This document shows positions 1 to 5,870 of a DNA stretch of 6,522 bases, one piece after another. Both the position numbers and the translations under genes were made by a program. The notes under the pieces are model-generated. The model was given only the letters and a program-made list of their open reading frames with translations, had not been told where the DNA came from and made no database searches. Source of the DNA: an uncultured Kiloniellales bacterium (GTDB lineage Bacteria; Pseudomonadota; Alphaproteobacteria; Kiloniellales; JAKSDN01); NCBI GenBank assembly GCA_947259625.1, contig CAMYMY010000211.1:1-6522 (forward strand), given 5' to 3'. Each line of letters opens with the position of its first letter. The first letter of the stretch is position 1.

Positions 1-143
1 GACTCGAGGACTACCGGACCCTGGGCGGCCACATGGACGACGTCCGCGACCTCGGCGTGGTCGGCGAGAAGAGCGCGGTCCAGGTAACGGAATGGCGGGC
101 CGACAACCCCTGGCCCTTCGGCCCGGACGGGGAGGCGGACTGA
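1..143 (+). CDS. C-terminal fragment, possibly 6-hydroxynicotinate reductase-like protein
   Basis: Reading from base 3, an open frame of 46 codons ends at the TGA at 141-143; the 5' part lies outside the window. The visible residues begin LEDYRTLGGHMDDVRDLG and end with a NPWPFGPDGEAD tail. No catalytic motif or cysteine cluster is visible. From memory, the LDDY.ALGGHM..VR segment followed by a NPWP tail resembles the C-terminus of alphaproteobacterial proteins annotated as 6-hydroxynicotinate reductase, an iron-sulfur protein. Such genes are often followed by UPF0280 and DUF1185 genes, as here. The coding frame is well supported, because the stop is one base before the next start and the ribosome binding site of the next gene lies inside this end. 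The family assignment is an inference from a short tail plus neighbourhood. Confidence 0.55.
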   Translation, partial: LEDYRTLGGHMDDVRDLGVVGEKSAVQVTEWRADNPWPFGPDGEAD

Positions 144-144
144 C

Positions 145-1011
145 ATGGCGTCGGGTCCCCAGGCCGCGCTGCTGCCGGACGGACGGCGCCTGCACCTCAA
201 CCACGGTCCGATCGACTTGGTGATCGAGGCCTTCGGCGCGGAGCGGGAGGTCGCCCATGCCTACGAGCAGGCGGTCGAACGATTCTCGGATATTCTGGAG
301 ACCCTGGTGGCGGAGCTGCCGGAGCTGCGCCGGCCGGTGGAGCATATGCCGCCCGTCTTCGCCGGCCCCATCGCCCGGCGCATGGCCACGGCCGTCTGGC
401 AGCACCGCGGCGTCCACGTGACCCCCATGGCGGCGGTGGCGGGAGCGGTGGCTGACGAGATGCTGGCCGCGCTCACGGCGGGCAGGTGGCTCGACCGCGC
501 CTATGTCAACGACGGCGGCGACATCGCGCTCTACCTGGCGCCCGGCGCGGACTTCGAGGTCGGCCTGGCGGCACGGCCCGAGCGCGCGGGCCTCGACGGC
601 TCCTTCACGGTCACCGCAAGGATGCCGGTGCGCGGCGTCGCCACCTCGGGGCAGGGCGGGCGCAGCCTCAGCCTGGGCATCGCCGACGCGGTCACCGTGC
701 TGGCGGCCGACGCGGCGGCCGCCGACGTGGCGGCGACGCTGATCGCCAACGCGGTCGATCTCGACCATCCGGCGATCGAGCGCCGGCCGGCCCGCGCGCT
801 CGACCCCGATAGCGACCTGGGCCACTTGCCGGTCACGCTGGCGGTCGGCGCGCTGGACGAAGAGGCCGTCATGACGGCACTCACTGGCGGAGAGGCCGCG
901 GCACGGTCTATGCTTTCGGCGAGCCTGATCTTCGGCGCGGTGCTGGCGCTGAACGGCCGGTTCCGGGTGGTCGGAGAAGACTTGGCCCGCGCCCTGCCGG
1001 CCGCCGCATGA
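145..1011 (+). CDS. UPF0280 family protein (ApbE/FMN-transferase superfamily-like)
   Basis: This 288-residue soluble protein has no signal peptide or membrane segment. It matches the UPF0280 family, which is related in fold to ApbE FAD:protein FMN transferases but has no established reaction. The N-terminus (GPQAALLPDGRRLHLNHGPI, residues 4-23) is typical of the family. A conserved TPMAAVAGAVADEM segment lies at 93-106 and NDGGD at 122-126. GVATSG is at 164-169 and ADVAAT at 193-198. In ApbE proteins the corresponding GG-D, ATSG and ADxxxT segments help bind FAD and metal; here D194 and T198 keep the D-x3-T spacing. The ApbE HxIDPRTG loop is not seen; after ATSG the chain runs through a short SLSLGIADAV stretch. 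The start at 145 is backed by GGGGAGG at 129-135, nine bases upstream. The gene is one base from the preceding stop, and its stop overlaps an ATG of the next gene. It could be a flavin-transfer or accessory factor for the upstream enzyme, but that is untested. Confidence 0.85.
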   Translation: MASGPQAALLPDGRRLHLNHGPIDLVIEAFGAEREVAHAYEQAVERFSDILETLVAELPELRRPVEHMPPVFAGPIARRMATAVWQHRGVHVTPMAAVAGAVADEMLAALTAGRWLDRAYVNDGGDIALYLAPGADFEVGLAARPERAGLDGSFTVTARMPVRGVATSGQGGRSLSLGIADAVTVLAADAAAADVAATLIANAVDLDHPAIERRPARALDPDSDLGHLPVTLAVGALDEEAVMTALTGGEAAARSMLSASLIFGAVLALNGRFRVVGEDLARALPAAA

Positions 1012-1016
1012 GGAGG
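1011..1016 (+). promoter_or_regulatory. Shine-Dalgarno site that decides the DUF1185 start
   Basis: The sequence AGGAGG, within AGGAGGGGAG at 1011-1020, lies six bases before the ATG at 1023. The alternative ATG at 1008 overlaps the UPF0280 stop as ATGA and has no comparable site at a workable distance. It would also add MRRGD, which is simply the Shine-Dalgarno sequence translated. The start at 1023 is therefore preferred. Confidence 0.8.
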
Positions 1017-1022
1017 GGAGAC

Positions 1023-1607
1023 ATGGAGACACCCAGAGTCCGCAAGATCCTGGCGACCGTCGAGGAGATCCACCATGAGGGCGGCGAGAGCGCGGCCCGG
1101 CCGCTGCTGCGCGGCGCCGTCGCCGCGGTCGTGGCCAATCCCTTCGCCGGGCGCCACGTCGAGGAGATCACGCCGCTGATGAAGGGGCTCGAGCCGCTCG
1201 GCCTCGACATGGCCAAGCGCCTGGTGGCGCTGCTGGGCGGTGACGTCCAGGCGATCGAGGGCTACGGCAAGGGCGCGATCGTCGGCGCGGCGGGCGAGCT
1301 CGAGCACGGCGCGCTATGGCACGCCCCGGGCGGCTATGCCATGCGCGAGGTGTTGGGCGGAGCCAAGGCCATCGTGCCCTCCACCAAGAAGGTTGGGGGC
1401 CTGGGCGCCCGGCTCGACGTGCCGGTGACCCATATCAACGCTGCCTACGTGCGCAGCCACTTCGACGCCATGGAGATCGGCGTGCCGGACGCCCCGCGCC
1501 CCGACGAAATGGTCCTGATCCTGGTCATGACCACGGGCCCGCGGATCCATGCCCGCTCGGGCGGGCTCGCGGCCTCGGAGATCACGGGAGAGGACGGGCT
1601 GCGCTGA
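1023..1607 (+). CDS. DUF1185 / 'amino acid synthesis family' protein
   Basis: This 194-residue soluble protein is the usual length for the DUF1185 family (Pfam AA_synth), whose members are small cytoplasmic proteins of unproven function despite the database name. Motifs visible in order are VRKILATVEEIHHEGG (6-21), NPFAGRHVEEI (39-49), GYGKGAIVG (80-88), GELEHGA (91-97), PSTKK (119-123), YVRSHFDAMEI (142-152), PDAPRPDE (155-162) and the C-terminal GEDGLR (189-194). The conserved charged and glycine-rich patches (YGKGA, ELEH, STKK, RSHFDA) look like a ligand or active site, but no reaction can be assigned. An upstream ATG at 1008 would give 199 residues; the ribosome binding site argues for 1023. 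It lies between the UPF0280 gene and a Liv-type binding protein in one transcription direction. This suggests a role in handling the transported compound, which is an inference. Confidence 0.87.
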   Translation: METPRVRKILATVEEIHHEGGESAARPLLRGAVAAVVANPFAGRHVEEITPLMKGLEPLGLDMAKRLVALLGGDVQAIEGYGKGAIVGAAGELEHGALWHAPGGYAMREVLGGAKAIVPSTKKVGGLGARLDVPVTHINAAYVRSHFDAMEIGVPDAPRPDEMVLILVMTTGPRIHARSGGLAASEITGEDGLR

Positions 1608-1663
1608 GCGTTTCAATCGAACCACAAGAAACCATAAGAACCGAATAACAGGGAGAGAGAACC
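1608..1663 (+). promoter_or_regulatory. A-rich 5' leader of the binding-protein gene with ribosome binding site
   Basis: This 56-base gap is clearly more A-rich than its surroundings. It holds a near-perfect tandem 10-mer, ACCACAAGAA at 1621-1630 and ACCATAAGAA at 1631-1640. GGGAGAGAGA follows at 1651-1660, with GGGAG eight bases before the ATG at 1664. There is no stem-loop that would stop transcription here, so read-through from the DUF1185 gene is likely. The unstructured A-rich leader with a good ribosome binding site fits strong translation of a binding protein, which transporters of this type need in excess. No convincing -35/-10 promoter was seen. Confidence 0.45.
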
Positions 1664-2878
1664 ATGACTACACGCAGAAGCTTCTTCGCCTTGGCGGCCG
1701 CGGGACTCGCGGCCATGCTCGCCGGGCCGACGGGCGGTGCCGGCGCGACCGAGCCGATCAAGATCGGCGAGATCAACAGCTATACCCGCCTGCCGGCCTT
1801 CACGCTGCCCTACCGCAACGGCTGGCAGCTCGCGGTCGAGGAGATCAACGCAGCCGGCGGCGTGCTCGGCCGGCCGCTCGAGGTGATATCGCGCGACGAC
1901 GGCGGCAAGCCTGGCGACGCGGTCAAGATTGCCGAGGAGCTGGTCTCCAAGGAGGGCGTGGCGCTGCTGGCCGGCACCTTCTTCTCGCACATCGGCCTGG
2001 CCGTCACCGACTTCGCCAAGCAGCGCAAGATCTTCTTCATCGCCGCCGAGCCCTTGAGCGACGCGGTCACCTGGCAGAAGGGCAATCACTACACCTTCCG
2101 ACTCAGGCCCAACACCTACATGCAGGCCAACATGCTGGCCGAGGAGGCCGCGAAACTGCCAGCCAAGCGCTGGGCGACCATCGCGCCCAACTACAAGTAC
2201 GGCCAGGACGCGGTGGCCTCGTTCAAGGAGCTCCTGAAGGCGAAGCGGCCCGACGTGGTCTTCGTCGCCGAGCAGTGGCCGGCCTTGTTCAAGATCGAGG
2301 CTGGCGCCGAGGTCCAGGCGCTGTCCAACGCGAAGCCCGAGGCGATCTACAACGTCACCTTCGGCTCCGACCTCGGCAAGTTCGTCCGCGAGGGCAAGCT
2401 GCGCGGCCTGTTCGAGGGGCGCGAAGTGGTCAGCCTCTTGACGGGCGAGCCGGAATACCTCGACGCGCTGAAGGACGAGGCGCCGGAGGGCTGGATCGTC
2501 ACCGGCTATCCCTGGTACGCGATCGACACGCCGGCCCATGACGACTTCGTCCAGGCCTACCGGGCGAAGTTCGACGACTATCCGCGGCTCGGCTCCGTGG
2601 TCGGTTACAACACCTTCAAGGCGATCGCCGCGGTCATCGCCCAGGCCGGCTCGACCGACACCGAGGCGATGGTCAAGGCGGCCGAGGGGATCACGGTCGA
2701 CTCGCCGACCGGGCCCTTCACCTTCCGCGCGCAGGACCATCAGTCGACCATGGGCGCCTATGTCGGCCGCACGGCGCTCAGGGACGGCAAGGGCGTAATG
2801 GTCGAGTGGCGCTACGCCGACGGCAAGGGCTACCTGCCGAGCGACGAGGAGATCCGGAAGCTCCGCCCGGGCAGCTGA
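1664..2878 (+). CDS. Branched-chain amino acid-type ABC transporter substrate-binding protein
   Basis: This 404-residue protein is exported and has a type 1 periplasmic-binding fold (Peripla_BP_6 / LivJ-like). The N-terminus reads TTRRSFFALAAAGLAAMLAG, with twin arginines R4-R5 followed by S-F-F and a hydrophobic run at 9-21, as in a Tat signal. AGA at 26-28 is a plausible signal-peptidase I site, leaving a mature protein of about 376 residues. The mature chain opens PIKIGEINSYTRLP and continues to LAVEEINAAGGVLGRPLEV, the usual first strand and helix of this fold. An AGTFFSHIGLAV segment at about 101-112 is in the ligand-loop region. There is no lipobox cysteine, so the protein should be free in the periplasm. 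It lies in the same operon as the permease and two ATPases that follow, and is separated from the permease by 328 bases containing a stem-loop. The ligand is not readable; neither leucine nor an aromatic compound can be excluded. The start is supported by the purine-rich site at 1651-1660 and by the signal peptide. Confidence 0.93.
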   Translation: MTTRRSFFALAAAGLAAMLAGPTGGAGATEPIKIGEINSYTRLPAFTLPYRNGWQLAVEEINAAGGVLGRPLEVISRDDGGKPGDAVKIAEELVSKEGVALLAGTFFSHIGLAVTDFAKQRKIFFIAAEPLSDAVTWQKGNHYTFRLRPNTYMQANMLAEEAAKLPAKRWATIAPNYKYGQDAVASFKELLKAKRPDVVFVAEQWPALFKIEAGAEVQALSNAKPEAIYNVTFGSDLGKFVREGKLRGLFEGREVVSLLTGEPEYLDALKDEAPEGWIVTGYPWYAIDTPAHDDFVQAYRAKFDDYPRLGSVVGYNTFKAIAAVIAQAGSTDTEAMVKAAEGITVDSPTGPFTFRAQDHQSTMGAYVGRTALRDGKGVMVEWRYADGKGYLPSDEEIRKLRPGS

Positions 2879-2890
2879 GGTCGGATGGCA

Positions 2891-2918
2891 CAGGGGCGGC
2901 CGGGACGGGCCGCCCCTG
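2891..2918 (+). terminator. GC-rich stem-loop after the binding-protein gene
   Basis: CAGGGGCGGCC at 2891-2901 pairs perfectly with GGCCGCCCCTG at 2908-2918 across a six-base loop (GGGACG), 12 bases after the binding-protein stop. No T-run follows (the next bases are CGCCAGCCG), so it is not a canonical intrinsic terminator. Because the permease and ATPase genes continue in the same direction, it more likely acts as a partial terminator or as an RNA-stabilising 3' hairpin. Either would raise the amount of binding protein relative to membrane components, as is common in ABC operons. The structure is plainly visible; the role is inferred. Confidence 0.6.
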
Positions 2919-3012
2919 CGCCAGCCGTGGTGAGAGCGATAGGGACCGGTTGGCTGGCTATCGGTCCGAGTGGAGAGAAATATCCGAGCTCGCTGCAAGT
3001 CTTCCAATTCTT

Positions 3013-3041
3013 GTCGTTGCCGGACTTGATCCGGCAATCCA
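3013..3041 (+). repeat. Alphaproteobacterial-type intergenic palindrome, copy 1
   Basis: TTGCCGGA at 3017-3024 and TCCGGCAA at 3030-3037 form a perfect 8-bp stem around the loop CTTGA. The surrounding 29 bases (GTCG...ATCCA) are the reverse complement of 3068-3096 at 22 of 29 positions. Palindromes with a CCGG-CTTGA-CCGG core are abundant between genes in many alphaproteobacteria and resemble RIME-type mosaic elements. The exact family name is not certain. Confidence 0.8.
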
Positions 3042-3067
3042 GAAGACCAGGCGGCGGACGGGAATGA

Positions 3068-3096
3068 TGGATCACCGGGTCAAGCCCGGTGATGAC
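3068..3096 (-). repeat. Alphaproteobacterial-type intergenic palindrome, copy 2 (inverted)
   Basis: ATCACCGGG at 3071-3079 and CCCGGTGAT at 3085-3093 form a perfect 9-bp stem around the loop TCAAG. Read on the - strand it gives the same 29-base layout as copy 1, with identical GTC, CCGG, CTTGA and ATCCA positions. A 26-base spacer separates the copies. They form an inverted pair that could also fold into one large hairpin. Confidence 0.8.
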
Positions 3097-3206
3097 CTTT
3101 AGGGGGCGATGACATGAGGGGGGCGACATGAGACCTGTGTTCCGGATCTATACCCGCGAACCGATTCTGACTCTCCGCTGACCCGCTCGGCAGTCCAGGC
3201 ACCGCC

Positions 3207-5066
3207 ATGATCCTCGTGCAGTTCCTGACCGGACTGGCCAGCGCGGCCTCGCTGTTCCTCGTGGCCGCCGGGCTGTCGATCATCTTCGGTGTCACCCGGA
3301 TCGTAAACTTCGCCCACGGCTCGTTCTACATGCTGGGCGCCTACATCGCCTACAGCCTGGTCCAGAGGTTGGGCGGCGGGCCGCTGGGTTTCTGGGGCGC
3401 GGTGCTTCTGGCCGCGCTCGCGGTCGGCGCGATCGGCGTCGTCGTCGAGGTGCTGGTGCTGCGCCGCATCTATCGGGCGCCCGAGCTGTTCCAGCTCTTG
3501 GCGACCTTCGGCGTGGTGCTGGTCGTACAGGACCTTTCGCAGTGGATCTGGGGGCCGGAGGACCTTTTGGGGCCGCGGGCACCGGGCCTGGACGGGGCGG
3601 TGCAGATCTTCGGTGAATACCTGCCCGAATACGACCTGGCGCTGATCGCGCTCAGCCCGCTGGTGCTGGGCGGCCTGTGGCTGCTGTTCCACCGCACGCG
3701 CTGGGGCACCCTGGTGCGCGCTGCGACTCAGGACCGCGAGATGGTCGCGGCCTTGGGCGTCAACCAGGCCTGGCTGTTCACCTCGGTGTTCTTCCTGGGC
3801 GCCTTCCTGGCCGGGCTGGGCGGCGCAGCGCAGCTGCCCAAGGGCGGCGCCGACCTGCTGATCGATCTCAACATCATCGCCGCCGCCTTCGTCGTGGTGG
3901 TGGTCGGCGGCATGGGCAGCATCACCGGCGCCTTCCTGGCCGCGGTGCTGATCGGCGAGCTGAACGCCTTCGGCATCCTGGTCTTTCCGGAGATCACGCT
4001 GGTCCTGATGTTCCTGGTCATGGCGGTCGTCCTGGTGATCCGGCCCTGGGGCCTGATGGGCAAGCCCGAGACGCCGGGCCACGCGCGGGCCGGGCCGGCC
4101 GAGCCGCTGCTCGCCCCCGCCGGAAGGCACCACCGCTGGGCCTGGCTGGCGCTTCTCGCCGTGCTGCTCGTTCTGCCGGCGGTCGCCGGGGACTTCACCC
4201 TGGTGCTCGCGATGGAGATCCTGATCGCCGCGCTCTTCGCCTACAGCCTGCACTTCATCATGGGCCCGGGCGGCATGGTTTCCTTCGGGCACGCCGCCTA
4301 CTTCGGCCTCGGCGCCTACGGCGCGGCCCTGCTGGTGCACCACCTTGCGGTGCCCATGGAGCTGGCGCTCGTCGCGGGGCCCGTCCTGGCGGGCTTCGGC
4401 GCGTTGCTGTTCGGCTGGTTCTGCGTGCGGCTTTCCGGGGTCTACTTTGCCATGCTGACGCTCGCGTTTGCCCAGATCACCTGGTCGGTCGCCTTCCAGT
4501 GGTACGGGTTTACCGGCGGCGACGACGGCCTGCTCGGCGTCTGGCCGGCCGAGTGGGCGAGCGCGCGGGCCGCCTACTACTACCTGGTCCTGGTGCTGAC
4601 CGCCGGCGGCATCCTGTTCCTGCGCGGCACGATCTTCGCCCGCTTCGGCTATGCGATCCGGGCGGGGCGCGACTCGCCGCTGCGCGCGGACGCGATCGGC
4701 ATCGACGTACAGCGCCATCAGTGGATGGCCTTCGCCCTGGCCGGGATCCTGGCCGGGCTGGCCGGCGCTCTTTACGCCTTCTCGAAAGGCAGCGTGTTTC
4801 CGGACGAGCTGTCGATCCCGCGCTCGGTCGACGCTCTCGTGATGGTTCTGCTTGGTGGCGTGCAGACGCTGTCGGGCCCGCTGTTCGGCGCGGCGGCCTT
4901 CACCTGGCTGCAGGACACGATCTCGCGCCTGGAGTTCTGGCGGCTCATCCTCGGGATCACGATCATCGTCCTGGTCGTGCTGTTCCCGCAGGGCCTGGGC
5001 GGCGTGTTCCGGCAGGTGGAGGAGCGCCTGCGCGGCGGCGCGGCCGAGGCGGAGCGCGCGCCGTGA
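3207..5066 (+). CDS. Fused LivH-LivM branched-chain amino acid-type ABC permease
   Basis: This 619-residue inner-membrane protein joins both permease subunits of a Liv-type importer in one chain. The LivH half (about 1-285) begins with FLTGLASAASLFLVAAGLSI. It carries GVTRIVNFAHGSFYMLGAY (28-46), the cytoplasmic coupling segment RAATQDREMVAALGV (171-185) and VVVVGGMGSITGAF (230-243). A charged, proline-rich linker without membrane character spans about 285-311. The LivM half (about 312-619) carries GPGGMVSFGHAAYFGLGAYG (353-372), GVYFAMLTLAFAQ (411-423), FTGGDDGL (435-442), the second coupling segment IRAGRDSPLRADAIGI (484-499) and PQGLGG (594-599). Each half has roughly eight hydrophobic spans. 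Separate LivH and LivM are the classical arrangement; fusions are known in alphaproteobacteria. The start is the first ATG after an in-frame stop at 3168-3170, and only a weak AGG (3197-3199) precedes it. The 3' end overlaps the LivG start, which suggests translational coupling. Confidence 0.93.
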   Translation: MILVQFLTGLASAASLFLVAAGLSIIFGVTRIVNFAHGSFYMLGAYIAYSLVQRLGGGPLGFWGAVLLAALAVGAIGVVVEVLVLRRIYRAPELFQLLATFGVVLVVQDLSQWIWGPEDLLGPRAPGLDGAVQIFGEYLPEYDLALIALSPLVLGGLWLLFHRTRWGTLVRAATQDREMVAALGVNQAWLFTSVFFLGAFLAGLGGAAQLPKGGADLLIDLNIIAAAFVVVVVGGMGSITGAFLAAVLIGELNAFGILVFPEITLVLMFLVMAVVLVIRPWGLMGKPETPGHARAGPAEPLLAPAGRHHRWAWLALLAVLLVLPAVAGDFTLVLAMEILIAALFAYSLHFIMGPGGMVSFGHAAYFGLGAYGAALLVHHLAVPMELALVAGPVLAGFGALLFGWFCVRLSGVYFAMLTLAFAQITWSVAFQWYGFTGGDDGLLGVWPAEWASARAAYYYLVLVLTAGGILFLRGTIFARFGYAIRAGRDSPLRADAIGIDVQRHQWMAFALAGILAGLAGALYAFSKGSVFPDELSIPRSVDALVMVLLGGVQTLSGPLFGAAAFTWLQDTISRLEFWRLILGITIIVLVVLFPQGLGGVFRQVEERLRGGAAEAERAP

Positions 5067-5824
5067 GCACCCTCGAGGTGCAGGGCCTCGCCAAGGCCTT
5101 CGGCGGCGTGCAGGCGGTCGACGGCGTCAGCTTCGCCCTGGCCGAGGGCGAGCTCTTGGCCATGATCGGCCCCAACGGCGCCGGCAAGTCGACCTGCTTC
5201 AACATGCTGAACGGCCAGCTGCGCCCCGACGAGGGCTCGATCCGCTTCCGCGGGCGCGAGCTGGCGGGCCTGGCGCCGCGCCGGGTCTGGCGCCTGGGCA
5301 TCGGCCGGACCTTCCAGATCACCGCGACCTTCGCCTCGATGACCGTGCTGGAGAACGTCCAGATGGGGCTGATCTCCCACCGGCGCGGCTTTTCCGGGCT
5401 GCTCGGCCGTGCCGGGGCGCTCTACCGCGAGGAGGCCGCGGCCCTGCTCGCGCGGGTCGGCATGACCGAACAGGCCGAACGCGCCTGCGGCGTGCTGGCC
5501 TACGGCGACCTGAAGCGGGTCGAGCTGGCGGTCGCCCTGTCGAACGACCCGGGCCTGCTGCTGATGGACGAGCCGACCGCCGGCATGGCGCCGGCCGAGC
5601 GGGTCGAGCTGATGGGCCTGACCGCCGCCATCGTGCGCGAGCGCGGCATCGCCGTGCTGTTCACCGAGCACGACATGGACGTCGTCTTCGCCCACGCCGA
5701 CCGCATCATCGTGCTCAACCGCGGCGCGCTGGTCGCCCAGGGCTCGCCGGCCGAGGTGCGCGACGACGCCCGGGTGCGCGAGATCTACCTGGGCAGCGCC
5801 GCGGCCGGGGCGGGGGCAAGCTGA
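5063..5824 (+). CDS. livG: LivG-type ABC transporter ATP-binding protein
   Basis: This 253-residue cytoplasmic ATPase powers the permease by binding one of its coupling segments. Starting at GTG 5063, which overlaps the permease stop (GTGA), the protein opens (M)STLEVQGLAKAFGGVQAVDGV, as LivG proteins do. The Walker A is GPNGAGKST at 36-44 and the Q-loop region is GRTFQIT. The signature segment is LAYGDLKR at about 145-152, Walker B is LLLMDEP with D169-E170, and the switch histidine is H203 in TEHD. LivG subunits are usually about 250 residues with a longer middle region (here QMGLISHRRGFSGLLGR) than LivF. The signature segment departs from LSGGQ, with Ala in place of the usual Ser and Asp in place of Gln; related LivG-like proteins often vary here. 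No ATG lies at a suitable place, and the overlap supports the GTG. The frame is open well upstream inside the permease gene, but that part is out-of-frame shadow. Confidence 0.92.
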   Translation: MSTLEVQGLAKAFGGVQAVDGVSFALAEGELLAMIGPNGAGKSTCFNMLNGQLRPDEGSIRFRGRELAGLAPRRVWRLGIGRTFQITATFASMTVLENVQMGLISHRRGFSGLLGRAGALYREEAAALLARVGMTEQAERACGVLAYGDLKRVELAVALSNDPGLLLMDEPTAGMAPAERVELMGLTAAIVRERGIAVLFTEHDMDVVFAHADRIIVLNRGALVAQGSPAEVRDDARVREIYLGSAAAGAGAS

Positions 5825-5870
5825 TGTGCCGCGCTCCACAGTCGATGCCGGCGCCGCGTCCAACAAGGTC

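Larger units (their letters stand above)
2879..3206. other. 328-base non-coding gap between binding protein and permease
   Basis: This gap holds the stem-loop at 2891-2918, a stretch at 2919-3012 with only weak internal complementarity, the inverted pair of palindromes at 3013-3096, and an imperfect duplication at 3102-3130. A possible 17-codon ORF runs from 3128 to 3181, with no strong ribosome binding site after it. No full-size gene and no convincing promoter were seen. A gap this long is unusual within an otherwise compact operon and looks like the accumulation of repeat sequence. Confidence 0.7.

Noticed and set aside
1008..1022. Start of the DUF1185 gene at ATG 1008
   Set aside because: It would translate the Shine-Dalgarno sequence and lacks its own site; ATG 1023 is six bases after AGGAGG.
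1549..2541. 330-codon + strand frame crossing the DUF1185 end and the binding protein
   Set aside because: It overlaps two well-supported genes in another frame and has the Arg-rich composition of a shadow frame.
2891..2918. Canonical Rho-independent terminator ending the operon
   Set aside because: The stem is strong but there is no T-run, and the transporter genes continue on the same strand, so a full stop here is unlikely.
1613..3037. 474-codon open frame on the - strand
   Set aside because: It lies opposite the binding-protein gene and extends into the repeat-bearing gap; composition is skewed to Arg, Asp, Gly and Leu, as expected for the complement of GC-rich codons, with no recognisable domain.
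3132..3206. Sigma-70-type promoter before the permease
   Set aside because: No pair of -35 and -10 hexamers at proper spacing was convincing; the sequence TCTATAC alone is not enough.
3099..4718. 539-codon open frame on the - strand
   Set aside because: It is antisense to the fused permease, low-complexity (Gln, Asp, Arg, His rich), and has no domain; its length comes from the scarcity of stops in GC-rich DNA.
3677..5062. Open frame upstream of LivG that would extend it to 715 residues as a larger fusion
   Set aside because: This stretch overlaps the clearly real permease frame and translates to Arg/Gly/Ala-rich sequence without membrane segments; LivG begins at GTG 5063.
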